Of a DNA stretch of 64,000 nt, positions 8,396 through 20,486 are shown in pieces. The notes beneath the pieces were generated by a model that did no database searches, was not told the DNA's origin, and saw only the letters and a list, made by a program, of their open reading frames with translations. This DNA is from Nocardia altamirensis NBRC 108246 (lineage in GTDB: Bacteria > Actinomycetota > Actinomycetes > Mycobacteriales > Mycobacteriaceae), in assembly GCF_001612685.1 (NCBI RefSeq), contig NZ_BDAY01000008.1, positions 1-64,000 of the forward strand, given 5' to 3'. Both the position numbers and the translations under genes were made by a program. The first letter of the stretch is position 1; every line of letters begins with the position of its first letter.

Positions 8396-9367
8396 CTATG
8401 AAACGAGGGAATAGACCCGCGTGAGGGCGGCCGCTCGCTCGGCCGGATCGGTCACCGCGTTCATCACCATCAGCTCGTCCGGACGGGTCGCGCCGACGAT
8501 GTCGGTCAACCTGCGCCGCACTGTTTCCGGGCTGCCGACCGCCTGTGCCTGTTGGCGTGCGTCGGCCGCGGCGCGTTCGTCCGCGGTCCACGAGTAGGCC
8601 GCCGCCTCGGCAGGAGAAGGGAAACCCTCCGTGGGCCAGCCCTTCATCCGAATAAACGACAGCTGGGCCGGGTCGGCCAACCAGCGCGCCTCGGCATCGT
8701 CCTCGGCGCAGACCACGTGCACCGACACCATGGTGTACGGCGCGCCGAGTAGGCCGGAGGGGCGAAACTCCTTCCGGTACAACTCCATTGACTCCGCCGC
8801 CAGCTGCGGTTTGAGGTGATGCGCGAACGCATACCGCAGTCCGCATTCGGCGGCCAATCGTGCGCTGTCCAAACCGGAACCGAGCAGCCACAGCTCGACA
8901 TCGCTGCCCTGTCCAGGCACCGCGGTCACCGCAGCGGAGCCAACGGTCAAATAGCGCAGCAGTTCTCGCAGTTCGTCGCCGAACACGCTGTCCGGCGGTC
9001 GCCGTAATGCCTCGGCCGCAACCGCATTGGTGCCGGGCGCCCGGCCGATGCCGAGATCCACCCGGTTCGGGTAGTACGCGGACAGGGTGCCGAACTGCTC
9101 GGCGACCACCAGCGGTGCGTGATTGGGCAGCATCACCCCACCCGAACCGAGCCGGATCCGCGTTGTCGCCGCGCCGAGCACCCCCAGGATCACGGCCGGA
9201 GCCGCCGTCGCGATATTGGGCGAATTATGGTGCTCGGCAACCCAAAACCGCTGACAGCCGAGCTGATCGGCATGCAAAGCGAGCTTCAGCGTCGCCTGCA
9301 ACGCCTCGCTCGGCGACCGCCCCTCCTCGATCGGCCCGATGTCGAGCACCGAGATCGGCAGCTTCAT
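8396..9367 (-). CDS. LLM-class flavin-dependent oxidoreductase (luciferase-like)
   Basis: A 323-residue protein of the bacterial luciferase fold. The N-terminus SVLDIGPIEEGRSPSEAL followed by FWVAEHHNSPNIATAAPAV and IRLGSGGVMLPNHAPLVVAEQFGTL is the standard core of the MsnO8/YhbW-type LLM subfamily, which uses FMN or F420. Length is normal for the group. It precedes the TetR gene on the same strand but is separated by the operator region, so joint control is only possible. Substrate unknown. Confidence 0.85.
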   Translation of the reverse strand: MKLPISVLDIGPIEEGRSPSEALQATLKLALHADQLGCQRFWVAEHHNSPNIATAAPAVILGVLGAATTRIRLGSGGVMLPNHAPLVVAEQFGTLSAYYPNRVDLGIGRAPGTNAVAAEALRRPPDSVFGDELRELLRYLTVGSAAVTAVPGQGSDVELWLLGSGLDSARLAAECGLRYAFAHHLKPQLAAESMELYRKEFRPSGLLGAPYTMVSVHVVCAEDDAEARWLADPAQLSFIRMKGWPTEGFPSPAEAAAYSWTADERAAADARQQAQAVGSPETVRRRLTDIVGATRPDELMVMNAVTDPAERAAALTRVYSLVS

Positions 9368-9558
9368 CGGCCGTCTCGGTCGTCGATCGCGCGACCCGCA
9401 CCCGGACTCGGAACCAGCACCTTCCTCACCCGACCGACACTATCCCCGCCCCGCGACCCGCCGCCACCACGAATGGAAAGCCTCGGCATCCAGCAGCCCT
9501 GATCCGCAACGCCTGGCATCGGCGAGGATTCATCCTCGGCTGATGACTGATCGAGTGC

Positions 9559-10083
9559 TCAGCGCGGGTCGAGGATCATGATGGGGATTTTGCGGTCTTT
9601 GGCGAGGTGTTGGTAGAAGTCGTAGTCGGGGAAGAACGCGACGAATTCGGGCCAGAGTTGAGCTCGCTCGGCGTCGGTTGCGACGCGTGCTCGGACCGGG
9701 CGGGTTTCTTGGCCGATTCGAATTGTGGTGTCCGGGTTGGCTTTCAGGTTGTGGAACCAGGCGGGGTGGGTTGGCTGGCCTGCTTTCGAGGCCACTACCG
9801 CAACGAAATTGTCGCCGGCGTAGTACATCAGCGGCGAGGTGCGCCGGAGTCCGCTCTTGGCTCCGACGTGATCCAGCAGCAGAATCTTTGCCTTCGGCGA
9901 TCCGGGGAGATGGCCGCCGATTTTGCCATTGGACCGCCGATACAGGGCCGCATGGACTTTCGCCGAACGCTTGCCCATGTAGATCCCGTGTTTGTTGGCG
10001 AACCGCGAGGCCGACGAAATGATCCGCGTCACCAAGGAATCTCCGCCCCGCCCAGTTTCGTTCGTGCCCGCACCGTTTCGCAT
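9559..10083 (-). CDS. Deazaflavin (F420)-dependent nitroreductase family protein
   Basis: A 174-residue protein of the DUF385/Ddn family. It shows the typical LLLDHVGAKSGLRRTSPLMYYAGDNFVAVVASKAGQPTHPAWFHNLKANPD core, in which the conserved Lys-Ser-Gly and PxWxxNL elements build the F420 pocket. Members reduce nitroimidazoles, quinones or other hydrophobic acceptors with F420H2; actinobacteria carry many paralogs. The start has a strong GGGGAGG ribosome site directly upstream. No partner gene is evident. Confidence 0.85.
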   Translation of the reverse strand: MRNGAGTNETGRGGDSLVTRIISSASRFANKHGIYMGKRSAKVHAALYRRSNGKIGGHLPGSPKAKILLLDHVGAKSGLRRTSPLMYYAGDNFVAVVASKAGQPTHPAWFHNLKANPDTTIRIGQETRPVRARVATDAERAQLWPEFVAFFPDYDFYQHLAKDRKIPIMILDPR

Positions 10084-10147
10084 AGGACCTCCCCATCCTC
10101 GATCTACTACAACTGATAGTAGGCAGCGCTCTGCTGGCTGGCAATGG

Positions 10148-10993
10148 TCAGAGGGCGGCCGCGGCTTCGTGCAGGAGGCTGTTGGTTTCGGCGGGTGGCG
10201 CGGCTTGCACAGCGAGCTGGTCCATGACTTCGTGGTACCGGCCGACCTCGTCGCGACGGTCGAGGTAGATGGCGCTGGCGAGTTGTTCCATATAGACGAT
10301 GTCGGGCAGCTCGCGTTCGGCGAAACGGAGCATCGTGAACGAACTGCCCGCGGCGGGATGCCCGCCGGTGCGATAGGGCAGGACTTGGATCGTCACATTC
10401 GGGCGGTCCGTCATGCGCGTCAGATGCTCGATCTGCGCGCGCAGCACGGCGATGCTGCCGATCGGGCGGTGCAAGACCGCCTCATCGAGCACGGCCCACA
10501 GCTTCGGGGGTGCAGGCCGATCCAGGATTTCCTGGCGCTTTCTGCGCAATTCGACCCGGCGGACCGAGTCGGGACTCTTGTGCCTGACCGCGACGACCGC
10601 GCGGGTGTAGTCCTCGGTTTGCAGTAGCCCCGGAACGAGTTGTCCCTCAAAGGTTCTGATCGTGTGCGCAGCGCCTTCGAGGCCGATGTAGGTTTCGAAC
10701 CAGTGCGGCAGCAGGTCGTTGTAGCGATGCCACCAGCCGGGTTCGTTGGCCTTGCGTGCCAATTCGAGGAACATCTCGCGCTGGTCGGAGTCGGTGACGC
10801 CGTAGAGGGTCAGCAGATCGCGCACGTCGCGGTCTTTGAAGCCGTGTCGTCCGAGCTCGAGACGACTGATCTTGGCGTGCGAGCTGCGAATGTGTTCGCC
10901 CGCATCGTCGCGGGTGATGCCCGCCGCCTCGCGGAGTCTGCGGAGTTGGCCGCCGACGGCGATCCGTAGCGCGGTCGGACCTCGGTCGGCCAC
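10148..10993 (-). CDS. XRE-family regulator with DUF5753 domain
   Basis: A 281-residue protein. Residues about 10-65 form a Cro/C1-type helix-turn-helix (LRRLREAAGITRDDAGEHIRSSHAKISRLE). The rest is the DUF5753 module, including EFEGQLVPGLLQTEDYTRAVV-like sequence and an aspartate/glutamate-rich C-terminus. Such regulators are abundant in Nocardia and Streptomyces, commonly next to small DUF397 genes; none was seen here. The GTG at 10993 is chosen because an AAAGGGG element precedes it and the HTH then begins near residue 10. It is divergent from the methyltransferase gene at 11378, which it may control. Confidence 0.8.
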   Translation of the reverse strand: MADRGPTALRIAVGGQLRRLREAAGITRDDAGEHIRSSHAKISRLELGRHGFKDRDVRDLLTLYGVTDSDQREMFLELARKANEPGWWHRYNDLLPHWFETYIGLEGAAHTIRTFEGQLVPGLLQTEDYTRAVVAVRHKSPDSVRRVELRRKRQEILDRPAPPKLWAVLDEAVLHRPIGSIAVLRAQIEHLTRMTDRPNVTIQVLPYRTGGHPAAGSSFTMLRFAERELPDIVYMEQLASAIYLDRRDEVGRYHEVMDQLAVQAAPPAETNSLLHEAAAAL

Positions 10994-11377
10994 GGTCGGA
11001 TCGACCCCTTTGATCCGAACCGGTTGTGCGACCACGAGTTTTCCTGTTCCGAACGTGATGACAGCGAGTGCGAGGGCGGCCACGACGTCGGCGGGCACAC
11101 CGCTCCTCTTAAATGCTAGCGCTCGAACACGGGTGAGGAAATGAGCTCGCCGCGTGGACGCCGGACGCCGAGGTGCCCGAGTCGCATTGCTGCGTGCGCA
11201 AGATTTCGTCCCGACAGCGAGCGAACGCCGCGGCCGAGGCGCCGAGTACTGCAACATCTTCGAGTGTCCCCATCTCCGACGGAATGTCTAGTACCGTCAC
11301 ATCCGCACCAGCAGTTGTGGGTTCAACTCCCCACTCAGGCGCGCAACGCGTCACTCGAACCGATATAGGAGTTGACA

Positions 11378-12169
11378 ATGTCGAACGACCGGTTGATTCG
11401 CACCGACATTCCCCATTCCGCGCGGATCTGGAACTTCTGGATGGGCGGCAAGGACAACTACGACGTCGATCGTGCCGTCGGCGAGGCGAGCCTGGACATC
11501 GATCCCGATATCGCGACGATGGCGGTGCAATCGCGCGAGTTCCTCATTCGCGCGGTGCGTTACCTGGCGCGCGAAGCCGGGATGCGCCAGTTCCTCGACA
11601 TCGGCACCGGGTTGCCGACGATGCAGAACACCCACGAGGTCGCCCAGGCGGAGGCGCCTGCCGCGAAAATCGTCTACGTGGACAACGATCCGCTTGTGCT
11701 GACCCACGCGCGCGCGTTGTTGAACAACACCACCAGCCAAGGCGTCACCACCTATATCGATGCCGACTTCCACGTTCCCGAACAGATCGTGTCCGACGCG
11801 CACAACATCCTGGACTTCACCCAGCCGATCGCGGTGATGTTCATGGGTGTGCTCGGGCATGCTCGCAGTTACGAGGACATGCTGCGCATCGTGCGCACGG
11901 TCGTCGATTCGGTTCCTTCGGGCAGCTATTTGGTGCTGTGGGACGGCACCACCGAAAGCGAACCGTATGTGACGTTGTGCGCGGAGTATGCGAAATCCGG
12001 TGGCGTGCCCTACGTTCCACGCACCGGTGACGAGATCCGCGCCGCCTTCGACGGTCTCGAATTCGTCGAACCCGGATTCGTCTCCATCACCGAATGGCGT
12101 CCCGAGGTCAACGACGTCGGCGATACCAGGCCGATCTCTGCCCGTGGGGGAGTCGCTCGTAAACCCTGA
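11378..12169 (+). CDS. SAM-dependent methyltransferase-like protein (DUF574 type)
   Basis: A 263-residue protein with the DUF574/Methyltransf_19 signature. It opens with DIPHSARIWNFWMGGKDNYDVDRAVGE, then has the SAM loop FLDIGTGLPT, KIVYVDNDPLVL after strand 2, and a long C-terminal segment with SVPSGSYLVLWDG. These proteins are very common in Nocardia and Streptomyces and bind SAM in structures, but their substrate is unknown. The ATG at 11378 has an AGGAG site seven bases upstream. The pairing with a divergent XRE/DUF5753 regulator recurs in actinobacteria. Confidence 0.85.
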   Translation: MSNDRLIRTDIPHSARIWNFWMGGKDNYDVDRAVGEASLDIDPDIATMAVQSREFLIRAVRYLAREAGMRQFLDIGTGLPTMQNTHEVAQAEAPAAKIVYVDNDPLVLTHARALLNNTTSQGVTTYIDADFHVPEQIVSDAHNILDFTQPIAVMFMGVLGHARSYEDMLRIVRTVVDSVPSGSYLVLWDGTTESEPYVTLCAEYAKSGGVPYVPRTGDEIRAAFDGLEFVEPGFVSITEWRPEVNDVGDTRPISARGGVARKP

Positions 12170-12194
12170 CGGGTAGCCATGTTCCGGGCCGAGC

Positions 12195-13574
12195 TCAGCG
12201 TGGCGGGCGAAGCATCCGCATCGCGACCTTCAAGATCGGTCCAGGCACGTGGTCGCGCAAGCCGAGCGCCGCCGCCGCGGCTCTGGTGCGCACCTCGGTG
12301 CCGCGGCCGAACGCCTTGCTGAGCGGCCCGCCCGACGGTTCGAGATCGACGTGCAGCGGCGGCCTGCCGTCGGCCGCGCCGAGCGCATGCGCGATCACGA
12401 TGCGCTGGATCTCGCTTGTCCCCTCGAAGATGGTGTACAGCTTCGCATCTCGGTACCATTCCTCCACCGGATGGTCGCTGATGTAGCCCCAGCCGCCCAT
12501 CGTCTGGATCGCGCGTTCGGTGGCTTTCACCGCGACCTGGCTGGCCGCCAGCTTCGACATCGACCCTTCGCCGCGCTCGAAGGGCACGCCGTTGGCCGCC
12601 ATCCAGGAGGCCCGCCAGGTCAGCAGCCGCGCGGCGTCGATCTCGGTGGCCAGGTCGGCGATCGGGAAGGCGATGCCCTGATTGTCGATGATCGGTGCGC
12701 CGAAGGCCTCCCGCCGGTTCGCGTAGGCCGTCATGTATTCCAGTGCGGCCCTGGCAATTCCGAGCGCTTGCGCGGCGACCATCGGGCGGGTCTGCTCGAA
12801 TGTGCCCAGCGTCACCGAGCCGGCGCGGCCGCCGCTACGCACTGCTTCACGTCGCTTGGCAAGCGTGTGCTCGAGCTTCTCGATCCCGCCGAGCAGATTC
12901 TCCGCGGGCACCCGCACGCCGGTGAACCGCAATTCCGCGGTATGCGATGCGCGACAACCCATCTTGTCGAGCTTGCGCACCAATTCCAATCCCGGTGTGC
13001 CGCCCGGCACCACGAACAGTGCCTGGCCGCGGTGCCCGAGCTCCGCATCCACCACCGCGTTGACGACGTGCACATTCGCGATGCCGCCGTTGCCGATCCA
13101 CATCTTGTGGCCGTCGATGACCCAGTCGTCGCCGTCGCGCACCGCCCTGGTGCGCAGGTTGCGGACATCGCTGCCGCCCTCGGGCTCCGAGATGGCGAGC
13201 GCCGCGAGCTTCAGATCCCCAGGCGTGCCGAAACATTCGGGCGCCCACCGCAGCATCTGCTCGGGGGTGGCGGCCTGGCCGATCGCCGAAAGGGCAAGTG
13301 CGGGCATCACAATCGCCAATCCGATGCCCGCACAGCCCCAGAACAACTCCTCCATGAACATCGGCAGCGACAGCCCGGTCGGGTCGCCGATGAGGTCGCG
13401 GTAGAACAGCGGGCTGTAGAAGCCACGCTCGGCGGCCGCTTCGAGCAGCGGCCACGGGAACTCCTGGGCCCGGTCGTAGTGGGCGGCCGCGGGCCTGATG
13501 CAGTCCTCGGCGAATTCGTGCGCACGCTTGGCCAGGTCGTGCTGCGCCGCCGTCGGTGTCAGGTCGAAACTCAC
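12195..13574 (-). CDS. Acyl-CoA dehydrogenase
   Basis: A 459-residue flavoprotein with all standard acyl-CoA dehydrogenase parts. These are an N-terminal helical domain, the FAD/substrate loop LAALAISEPEGGSDVRNLRTRA, WIGNGGIANVHVVNA, the helical stretch ANRREAFGAPIIDNQGIAFPIADL, and the C-terminal YRDAKLYTIFEGTSEIQRIVIA. It carries a C-terminal extension of about 50 residues beyond the usual end. It oxidises an acyl-CoA at C2-C3 with FAD and passes electrons to ETF. GTG 13574 gives the canonical N-terminus. It is divergent from furA, sharing a 121-bp promoter region. Confidence 0.88.
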   Translation of the reverse strand: MSFDLTPTAAQHDLAKRAHEFAEDCIRPAAAHYDRAQEFPWPLLEAAAERGFYSPLFYRDLIGDPTGLSLPMFMEELFWGCAGIGLAIVMPALALSAIGQAATPEQMLRWAPECFGTPGDLKLAALAISEPEGGSDVRNLRTRAVRDGDDWVIDGHKMWIGNGGIANVHVVNAVVDAELGHRGQALFVVPGGTPGLELVRKLDKMGCRASHTAELRFTGVRVPAENLLGGIEKLEHTLAKRREAVRSGGRAGSVTLGTFEQTRPMVAAQALGIARAALEYMTAYANRREAFGAPIIDNQGIAFPIADLATEIDAARLLTWRASWMAANGVPFERGEGSMSKLAASQVAVKATERAIQTMGGWGYISDHPVEEWYRDAKLYTIFEGTSEIQRIVIAHALGAADGRPPLHVDLEPSGGPLSKAFGRGTEVRTRAAAAALGLRDHVPGPILKVAMRMLRPPR

Positions 13575-13695
13575 GACTTGGCGATACCCAGCCTCGGGCC
13601 GTGCACACGGCGCAGATCGGATCGATCGCGGCAGAATCGGCCAGGGACCCAGCAAATGCTTGACTGGTTCCAGAAACCGGACAAGACTTCCGAGC

Positions 13696-16393
<2,698 letters not shown>

Positions 16394-16405
16394 GCGGGAC
16401 TGAAT

Positions 16406-16440
16406 TCCAGGCTGGCCCTTCGGGGTCGGCCTGGATTTGT
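16406..16440 (+). terminator. Rho-independent-like terminator after katG
   Basis: TCCAGGC (16406-16412) pairs with GCCTGGA (16429-16435), with a further partly paired GGCCC/GGGTC inner stem around a TTCG tetraloop, followed by TTTGTTTG. It lies just after the katG stop, between convergent genes. Confidence 0.75.
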
Positions 16441-16455
16441 TTGGGGGACTTGGGT

Positions 16456-17628
16456 TTACCGGTTCCGAGCGGGCTCCGTTTGCGGTGCCGTCCCTGCTCG
16501 GAATCCACTGACCGATCCTGTGTCGATCGTCAAGCCTGGCGCGACAACAGCGTTGCCGCCCAACTGTTTCGCCTGAAACATGGCGGCGTCGGAGCGGCAG
16601 AACACGGTGCGATACGACAATCCGGTGCGTGGTTTCCTGGCGGATTCCGCGACCGCGGCGCCGACGCTGGCGGTGACCGTGGTCGGCAGGCCTGGCATTG
16701 TCGCGATGGCGTGGCGCAGCCGCTCCGCCGTGACCGAAATGGACTGGCCGCGTAGATAACCCACCACCGTGAACTCATCACCGCCGGTGCGTGCGATGAC
16801 CGCGCCCGGCAGTGCGGCGGCGCGCAGGCTCTCGGCCGTCCGCAGCAGCACCTCGTCGCCGACGGCGTGGCCGAAGGTGGCGTTGACGGAGGTGAACTGA
16901 TCCAGATCGACCGCGACGACATAGGCGTCGCGGCGGCTGTCGGGGCCGAAGAAGCGCCGCAGCTGGCAATCGAGGCCGCGTCGGTTCGGCAGCGTGGTCA
17001 ACGGATCCGAGAGCGAATCCAGCCGCAGCAGCCAGTGGCAGAAGTGCACCATGGGGAGCGCGAGGCCCGCTGCGACGACCCCGACCAGAACCACCGCTAC
17101 TCCGAGGGCGAAGTCGCCTTTGCCGAGTTCAGTGTTCGCGGGCGTGCCGAGGACCATCAGGACCGATACCACCGTGATCGACAGCAGTGTCCAGCCGGTG
17201 TTGAGTGCCAGAATCCGCGGACCGTGGAAGATCGTCACGTATCCGCCGGTCGACAGCATCAGGATGATGCCGAGCACGCCGAGCAGGCGGTTCTGGACCA
17301 CGACGGCGTTGGCGGCGATGCCGACATCGAGGAGCACGATCCACATCAGCGACTCGGCTTCCCGAGGCCACGGCAACAACCACCAGCGCAGCGCGAACAG
17401 GCCTGCGAGCACGGCCCCGATCCCGCACAGTGCGTGACCGACCGGGCCTGTCGCACCGGCCTGCGTCGACGCAGTCAGCATCGCGATCGCCACCATGACG
17501 ATCCCGCCCGCGCCGATCGCGACCTTCAATGGGCCGAGCGCCGAATGGGATTCGAGCGTCTCGACAACCCAGTCATAGTCGACCGAGTCGCGCCACCACG
17601 TCTGAAGCATTGCGCGGGTGTTGGTCAT
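16456..17628 (-). CDS. Membrane-anchored GGDEF diguanylate cyclase
   Basis: A 390-residue protein. About residues 45-215 hold six hydrophobic segments. A C-terminal GGDEF domain follows with DPLTTLPNRRGLD, the metal/substrate Asp region VVAVDLDQFTSVNATFGHAVGDEVL, and an intact RTGGDEF active-site motif, so it should make cyclic di-GMP. No EAL domain is attached, and no RxxD inhibitory site is obvious. ATG 17628 is preferred to the earlier in-frame codon because an AAGGCGG element precedes it. Convergent with katG across the terminator. Confidence 0.88.
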   Translation of the reverse strand: MTNTRAMLQTWWRDSVDYDWVVETLESHSALGPLKVAIGAGGIVMVAIAMLTASTQAGATGPVGHALCGIGAVLAGLFALRWWLLPWPREAESLMWIVLLDVGIAANAVVVQNRLLGVLGIILMLSTGGYVTIFHGPRILALNTGWTLLSITVVSVLMVLGTPANTELGKGDFALGVAVVLVGVVAAGLALPMVHFCHWLLRLDSLSDPLTTLPNRRGLDCQLRRFFGPDSRRDAYVVAVDLDQFTSVNATFGHAVGDEVLLRTAESLRAAALPGAVIARTGGDEFTVVGYLRGQSISVTAERLRHAIATMPGLPTTVTASVGAAVAESARKPRTGLSYRTVFCRSDAAMFQAKQLGGNAVVAPGLTIDTGSVSGFRAGTAPQTEPARNR

Positions 17629-17953
17629 CAGGATACCGCCTTCGTGCTGTTGCGGCACAATAACCGAATGGAAATATTCTCGGCAAGATGTCGGGGAAAA
17701 TCGACGTCGACGGTGGTAGGTAGCCTGGTCCTGTAGTTCGCTTGAAGTTCGCGTGCTGAGGCGGGCCTAGAGCAGTTCGACCTCGTCGAAACCGACGGTC
17801 AGGCTGTGTCGCCGCTCCCGCAGCCAGAGTAATTCAACTCCCAGACCTCCGCCCGCAGGTCCAGAGTGGCTGCGGCGCCTGGCATCCGACGGTGTGGTAT
17901 CGATGGAGATGCGGCATCGGCGCGAGGTCGGGGCCAACGGTTCGGGGGGCGAT
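17629..17953. other. Intergenic region
   Basis: Lies between the divergent GGDEF and VOC genes and should hold their promoters. No RNA gene, small protein or clear operator was found. Confidence 0.5.
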
Positions 17954-18328
17954 ATGACTGCGATAGCCAAGTTCGGAGCAATTGCGCTCGACAGCGCGGA
18001 TCCGCGCGGTCTCGGGAAGTTCTACCGAGCGCTGCTGGATTTCGAGGTCCGGTACGAGTCCGACGACCTGGTTGTGCTGCAGGGTGGCGGGGTGCTGCTG
18101 ACGGTCGAGCGAGTGGAGGACCACAAACGACCGGACTGGCCCGGTAACGAGGTCCCCAAGCAGATGCACCTCGATCTCTTCGTCACCGACCTCGACAGCG
18201 CGGAGCAGGCGGCGATCGACTGCGGTGCGATCAAGGCGGACTTCCAACCTGCTCCCGATCGCTGGCGGGTGCTGATCGACCCGTCCGGGCACCCCTTCTG
18301 TCTCACGATTCCGGCCGGCGCGGCCTGA
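17954..18328 (+). CDS. Single-domain VOC (glyoxalase-like) protein
   Basis: A 124-residue vicinal-oxygen-chelate protein. It starts with KFGAIALDSADPRGLGKFYRALLDFEV and ends with RVLIDPSGHPFCLTIP, with QMHLDLFVTDLDSAEQAAID between, the pattern of the glyoxalase-like DUF group common in actinobacteria. The His in QMHLD and the Asp/His in DPSGHPF lie where metal ligands sit in the fold. ATG 17954 has a GGGGGGCG element upstream; the longer frame adds an unlikely basic N-terminus. Function unknown. Confidence 0.82.
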   Translation: MTAIAKFGAIALDSADPRGLGKFYRALLDFEVRYESDDLVVLQGGGVLLTVERVEDHKRPDWPGNEVPKQMHLDLFVTDLDSAEQAAIDCGAIKADFQPAPDRWRVLIDPSGHPFCLTIPAGAA

Positions 18329-18593
18329 CCGTATCTTCTGGATCCATAGAAGGGTTGCTGCTCAACCGATTTCGATGGTGTGTCAAGTGTTGTGGTGCGC
18401 CAAGGGGATTGGGTGGGGTGGGTGGAGTTCGGCTGTTCGACTGGGGATTTGGGCATATTGCCCAGTTGCTTTGTGAATTCTAACGTTTTCGGTGTACGTG
18501 ACAGTTTTCAAGCGGCTTTGGTTTATCCCCTATCGCGAATCCGCGGCCGGATCGCGTGCTCCGGATTCGTGCACTGTCGTGCCAGGAGTAACA

Positions 18594-19535
18594 ATGAAAT
18601 CTTCTCTCACCACCCGTACCCGGATTCGTACATTCATGACGGCCGCGTTGGCGGCGGTCGCGCTGGCCTCGGGTGGTACTTCGCTATCACCGGGTCTCGC
18701 CGCGGCCGCCGACAACTCTGTCATCGTCACCACGCAAGAGGCGGAAAAGAACCACGGGTTGCCGCCGAGGGGCGCGAACAACTGGAAGTGCAAACCGAGC
18801 CGCGCCCACCCCAACCCGGTGGTGCTCGTGCACGGTGCCAGCGCGAACATGTTCGTGAACTGGGTGAAGATCTCCCCGATGCTGGCTGACAAGGGCTACT
18901 GCGTCTTCGCACTGACCTACGGCGTGCCGGACGGGACGCCCTTCCCGCTCAACCAGATCGGTGGCCGCAACGTCATGGAGCGCAGCGCGGTGGAGTTGGG
19001 CGCGTTCATCGACAAGGTCCTCGCCGCGACCAAAGCGACCAAGGTCGACATAGTCGGGCATTCCGAGGGCAGTTTGATGCCCAACCACTACGTCAAATTC
19101 CTCGGTGGCGCAGCGAAAGTCGACAAGTACGTCGCCATGACCCCGCTGTGGGACGGCTCCAAGGTGTTCGGTGCCGATGTTCTGTACAAGCTGGCCAGGC
19201 AATTCGGGCTCGGCCCGGTGATCGACAGGATCTCGGGTGAAGTCTTCGCGTCCGCGCCGCAGTTCCTGCACGGCTCCGACTTCCTGAACAAACTCAACGC
19301 GGGTGGCGTCGCCGTGCCTGGCATCACCTACACCAACATCATGACCCGCTACGACGAGGCCGTCATTCCTTACACCAGCGGTGTCATGAACGCCCCCAAC
19401 GCAACCAACATCGTCGTGCAGGACCTGTGCCCGAAAGATCTCTCCGAACACGGACTGATGGCCATCGACCCGGTGACCGCCAAGGTCATCGTCAACGCCC
19501 TCGATCCGGCGCACGCCAAGCCGGTCACCTGCTGA
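18594..19535 (+). CDS. Secreted lipase/esterase (alpha/beta hydrolase)
   Basis: A 313-residue secreted enzyme. Residues 1-39 form a signal peptide with Ala-x-Ala sites near LAAAAD. The mature part shows the oxyanion motif NPVVLVHGASANMFVNW, the nucleophile elbow VDIVGHSEGSLMP, and a late His in DLSEHGLMA that can complete the triad. Two Cys, in NWKCKPSR and the C-terminal PVTC, may form a disulfide. It matches the LipA/Lipase_2 type lipases of actinobacteria. ATG 18594 has a clean CCAGGAG site. Confidence 0.88.
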   Translation: MKSSLTTRTRIRTFMTAALAAVALASGGTSLSPGLAAAADNSVIVTTQEAEKNHGLPPRGANNWKCKPSRAHPNPVVLVHGASANMFVNWVKISPMLADKGYCVFALTYGVPDGTPFPLNQIGGRNVMERSAVELGAFIDKVLAATKATKVDIVGHSEGSLMPNHYVKFLGGAAKVDKYVAMTPLWDGSKVFGADVLYKLARQFGLGPVIDRISGEVFASAPQFLHGSDFLNKLNAGGVAVPGITYTNIMTRYDEAVIPYTSGVMNAPNATNIVVQDLCPKDLSEHGLMAIDPVTAKVIVNALDPAHAKPVTC

Positions 19536-19544
19536 CCACACCGC

Positions 19545-19573
19545 CGAAAGCCGCTCCGAGCGAGCGGCTTTCG
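19545..19573. terminator. Bidirectional terminator between lipase and SARP genes
   Basis: CGAAAGCCGCTC (19545-19556) pairs perfectly with GAGCGGCTTTCG (19562-19573) around a five-base loop, a 12-bp stem between two convergent genes. T-runs are weak, as is usual in high-GC actinobacteria. It also marks the left edge of the biosynthetic locus. Confidence 0.8.
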
Positions 19574-19616
19574 CCGTGCGAACGCGACGGCGACGCCAGC
19601 TCGGGCCGACGAACGG

Positions 19617-20486
19617 TCAGTGCCTGGCGATCCCGAATTGCGAGCCCTTCAGTACCACCTCGGGGCAATCGAGGGCCGGGTGTTGGGTGAGGATGTCTTC
19701 GTAGAGGCGCAGCAGGGCTTTGCCGGGCTCGACGCCGAGTTCCTCGTCCAGATGCTTGCGCGTGCAGTGGAACAGCCGGAGCGCGTCGGACTGCCGGTCG
19801 GTGCGGTAGAGCGCGAGCATGAGCAATGCGCAGAGGCGCTCGCGGGTCGGGTGGGTGGCGACGAGGCGCCGCAATTCCGTTGCGGCCTGGCGATTGTCGC
19901 CGAGCAGCAGGTGGGCGCTGGTCAGATCCTCCCAGGCGAGCAGGCGCCGTTCCTCCAGGAATGCGGCGGCGCCCCGGCATCGTTCGCCGGTGTGGGTGTT
20001 GAGCAGTGCCGGGCCGCGCCACAGGTCGAGCCCCTGCCGCAGTAGTCGCGCGGCCTCCGCGGGATCGTGCGACAACGCGGTCGCGCCGCGCGCGGTGAGA
20101 TCCAGGAACCGATTGCTGTCGACCAGTTCGTGCGGAATGTCGAGTATGTACCCGTTGTACACCGCACGCAGGGCGCAACATTGATCGGTCTGCAGTATGG
20201 ATCGCTCGAAGGTCCTTCGTATCCGCGTGGCATGCGCTTGCAGTGCGTTGCGTGGATTCTTGAGGGATTCTCCTGGCCACAGTTCTTGGACCAGCTCGTC
20301 ATAATAGACAATTCGCCCGGCATCGAGTGCGAGGGTGGCGAGCATCGATCGAATTTTCCCGGCCCGAAGTTCGGTGCGTATCCCGTCGGCGACTACCGAA
20401 ACAGAGCCGAGGAGGTCGACTCTTACCGTACTCGCATCGATGGTGGAACCGACCTGGGCGTTATCGGCTTGCTTGCTGTCGATCAT
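19617..20486 (-). CDS. SARP-family (BTAD) pathway activator
   Basis: A 289-residue regulator with the two SARP modules. Residues about 20-110 form an OmpR-type winged helix (VRVDLLGSVSVVADG, KIRSMLATLALDAGRIVYYDELVQELWPGE, NALQAHATRIRRTF), and residues about 115-265 the bacterial transcriptional activation domain (LVDSNRFLDL, LDLWRGPALL, ERLCALLMLALYRTDRQSDALRLF). The length is that of single-unit SARPs such as RedD, the activator of undecylprodiginine genes, and it is divergent from a prodiginine-like operon. It is therefore the likely cluster activator; the heptamer repeats at 33908-33948 are a candidate target. Confidence 0.9.
   Translation of the reverse strand: MIDSKQADNAQVGSTIDASTVRVDLLGSVSVVADGIRTELRAGKIRSMLATLALDAGRIVYYDELVQELWPGESLKNPRNALQAHATRIRRTFERSILQTDQCCALRAVYNGYILDIPHELVDSNRFLDLTARGATALSHDPAEAARLLRQGLDLWRGPALLNTHTGERCRGAAAFLEERRLLAWEDLTSAHLLLGDNRQAATELRRLVATHPTRERLCALLMLALYRTDRQSDALRLFHCTRKHLDEELGVEPGKALLRLYEDILTQHPALDCPEVVLKGSQFGIARH

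Noticed and set aside
11109..11378. 89-residue minus-strand frame between the XRE and methyltransferase genes (DUF397 candidate)
   Set aside because: Lacks the WRKSSYS-type pattern of DUF397 proteins and reads as non-coding.
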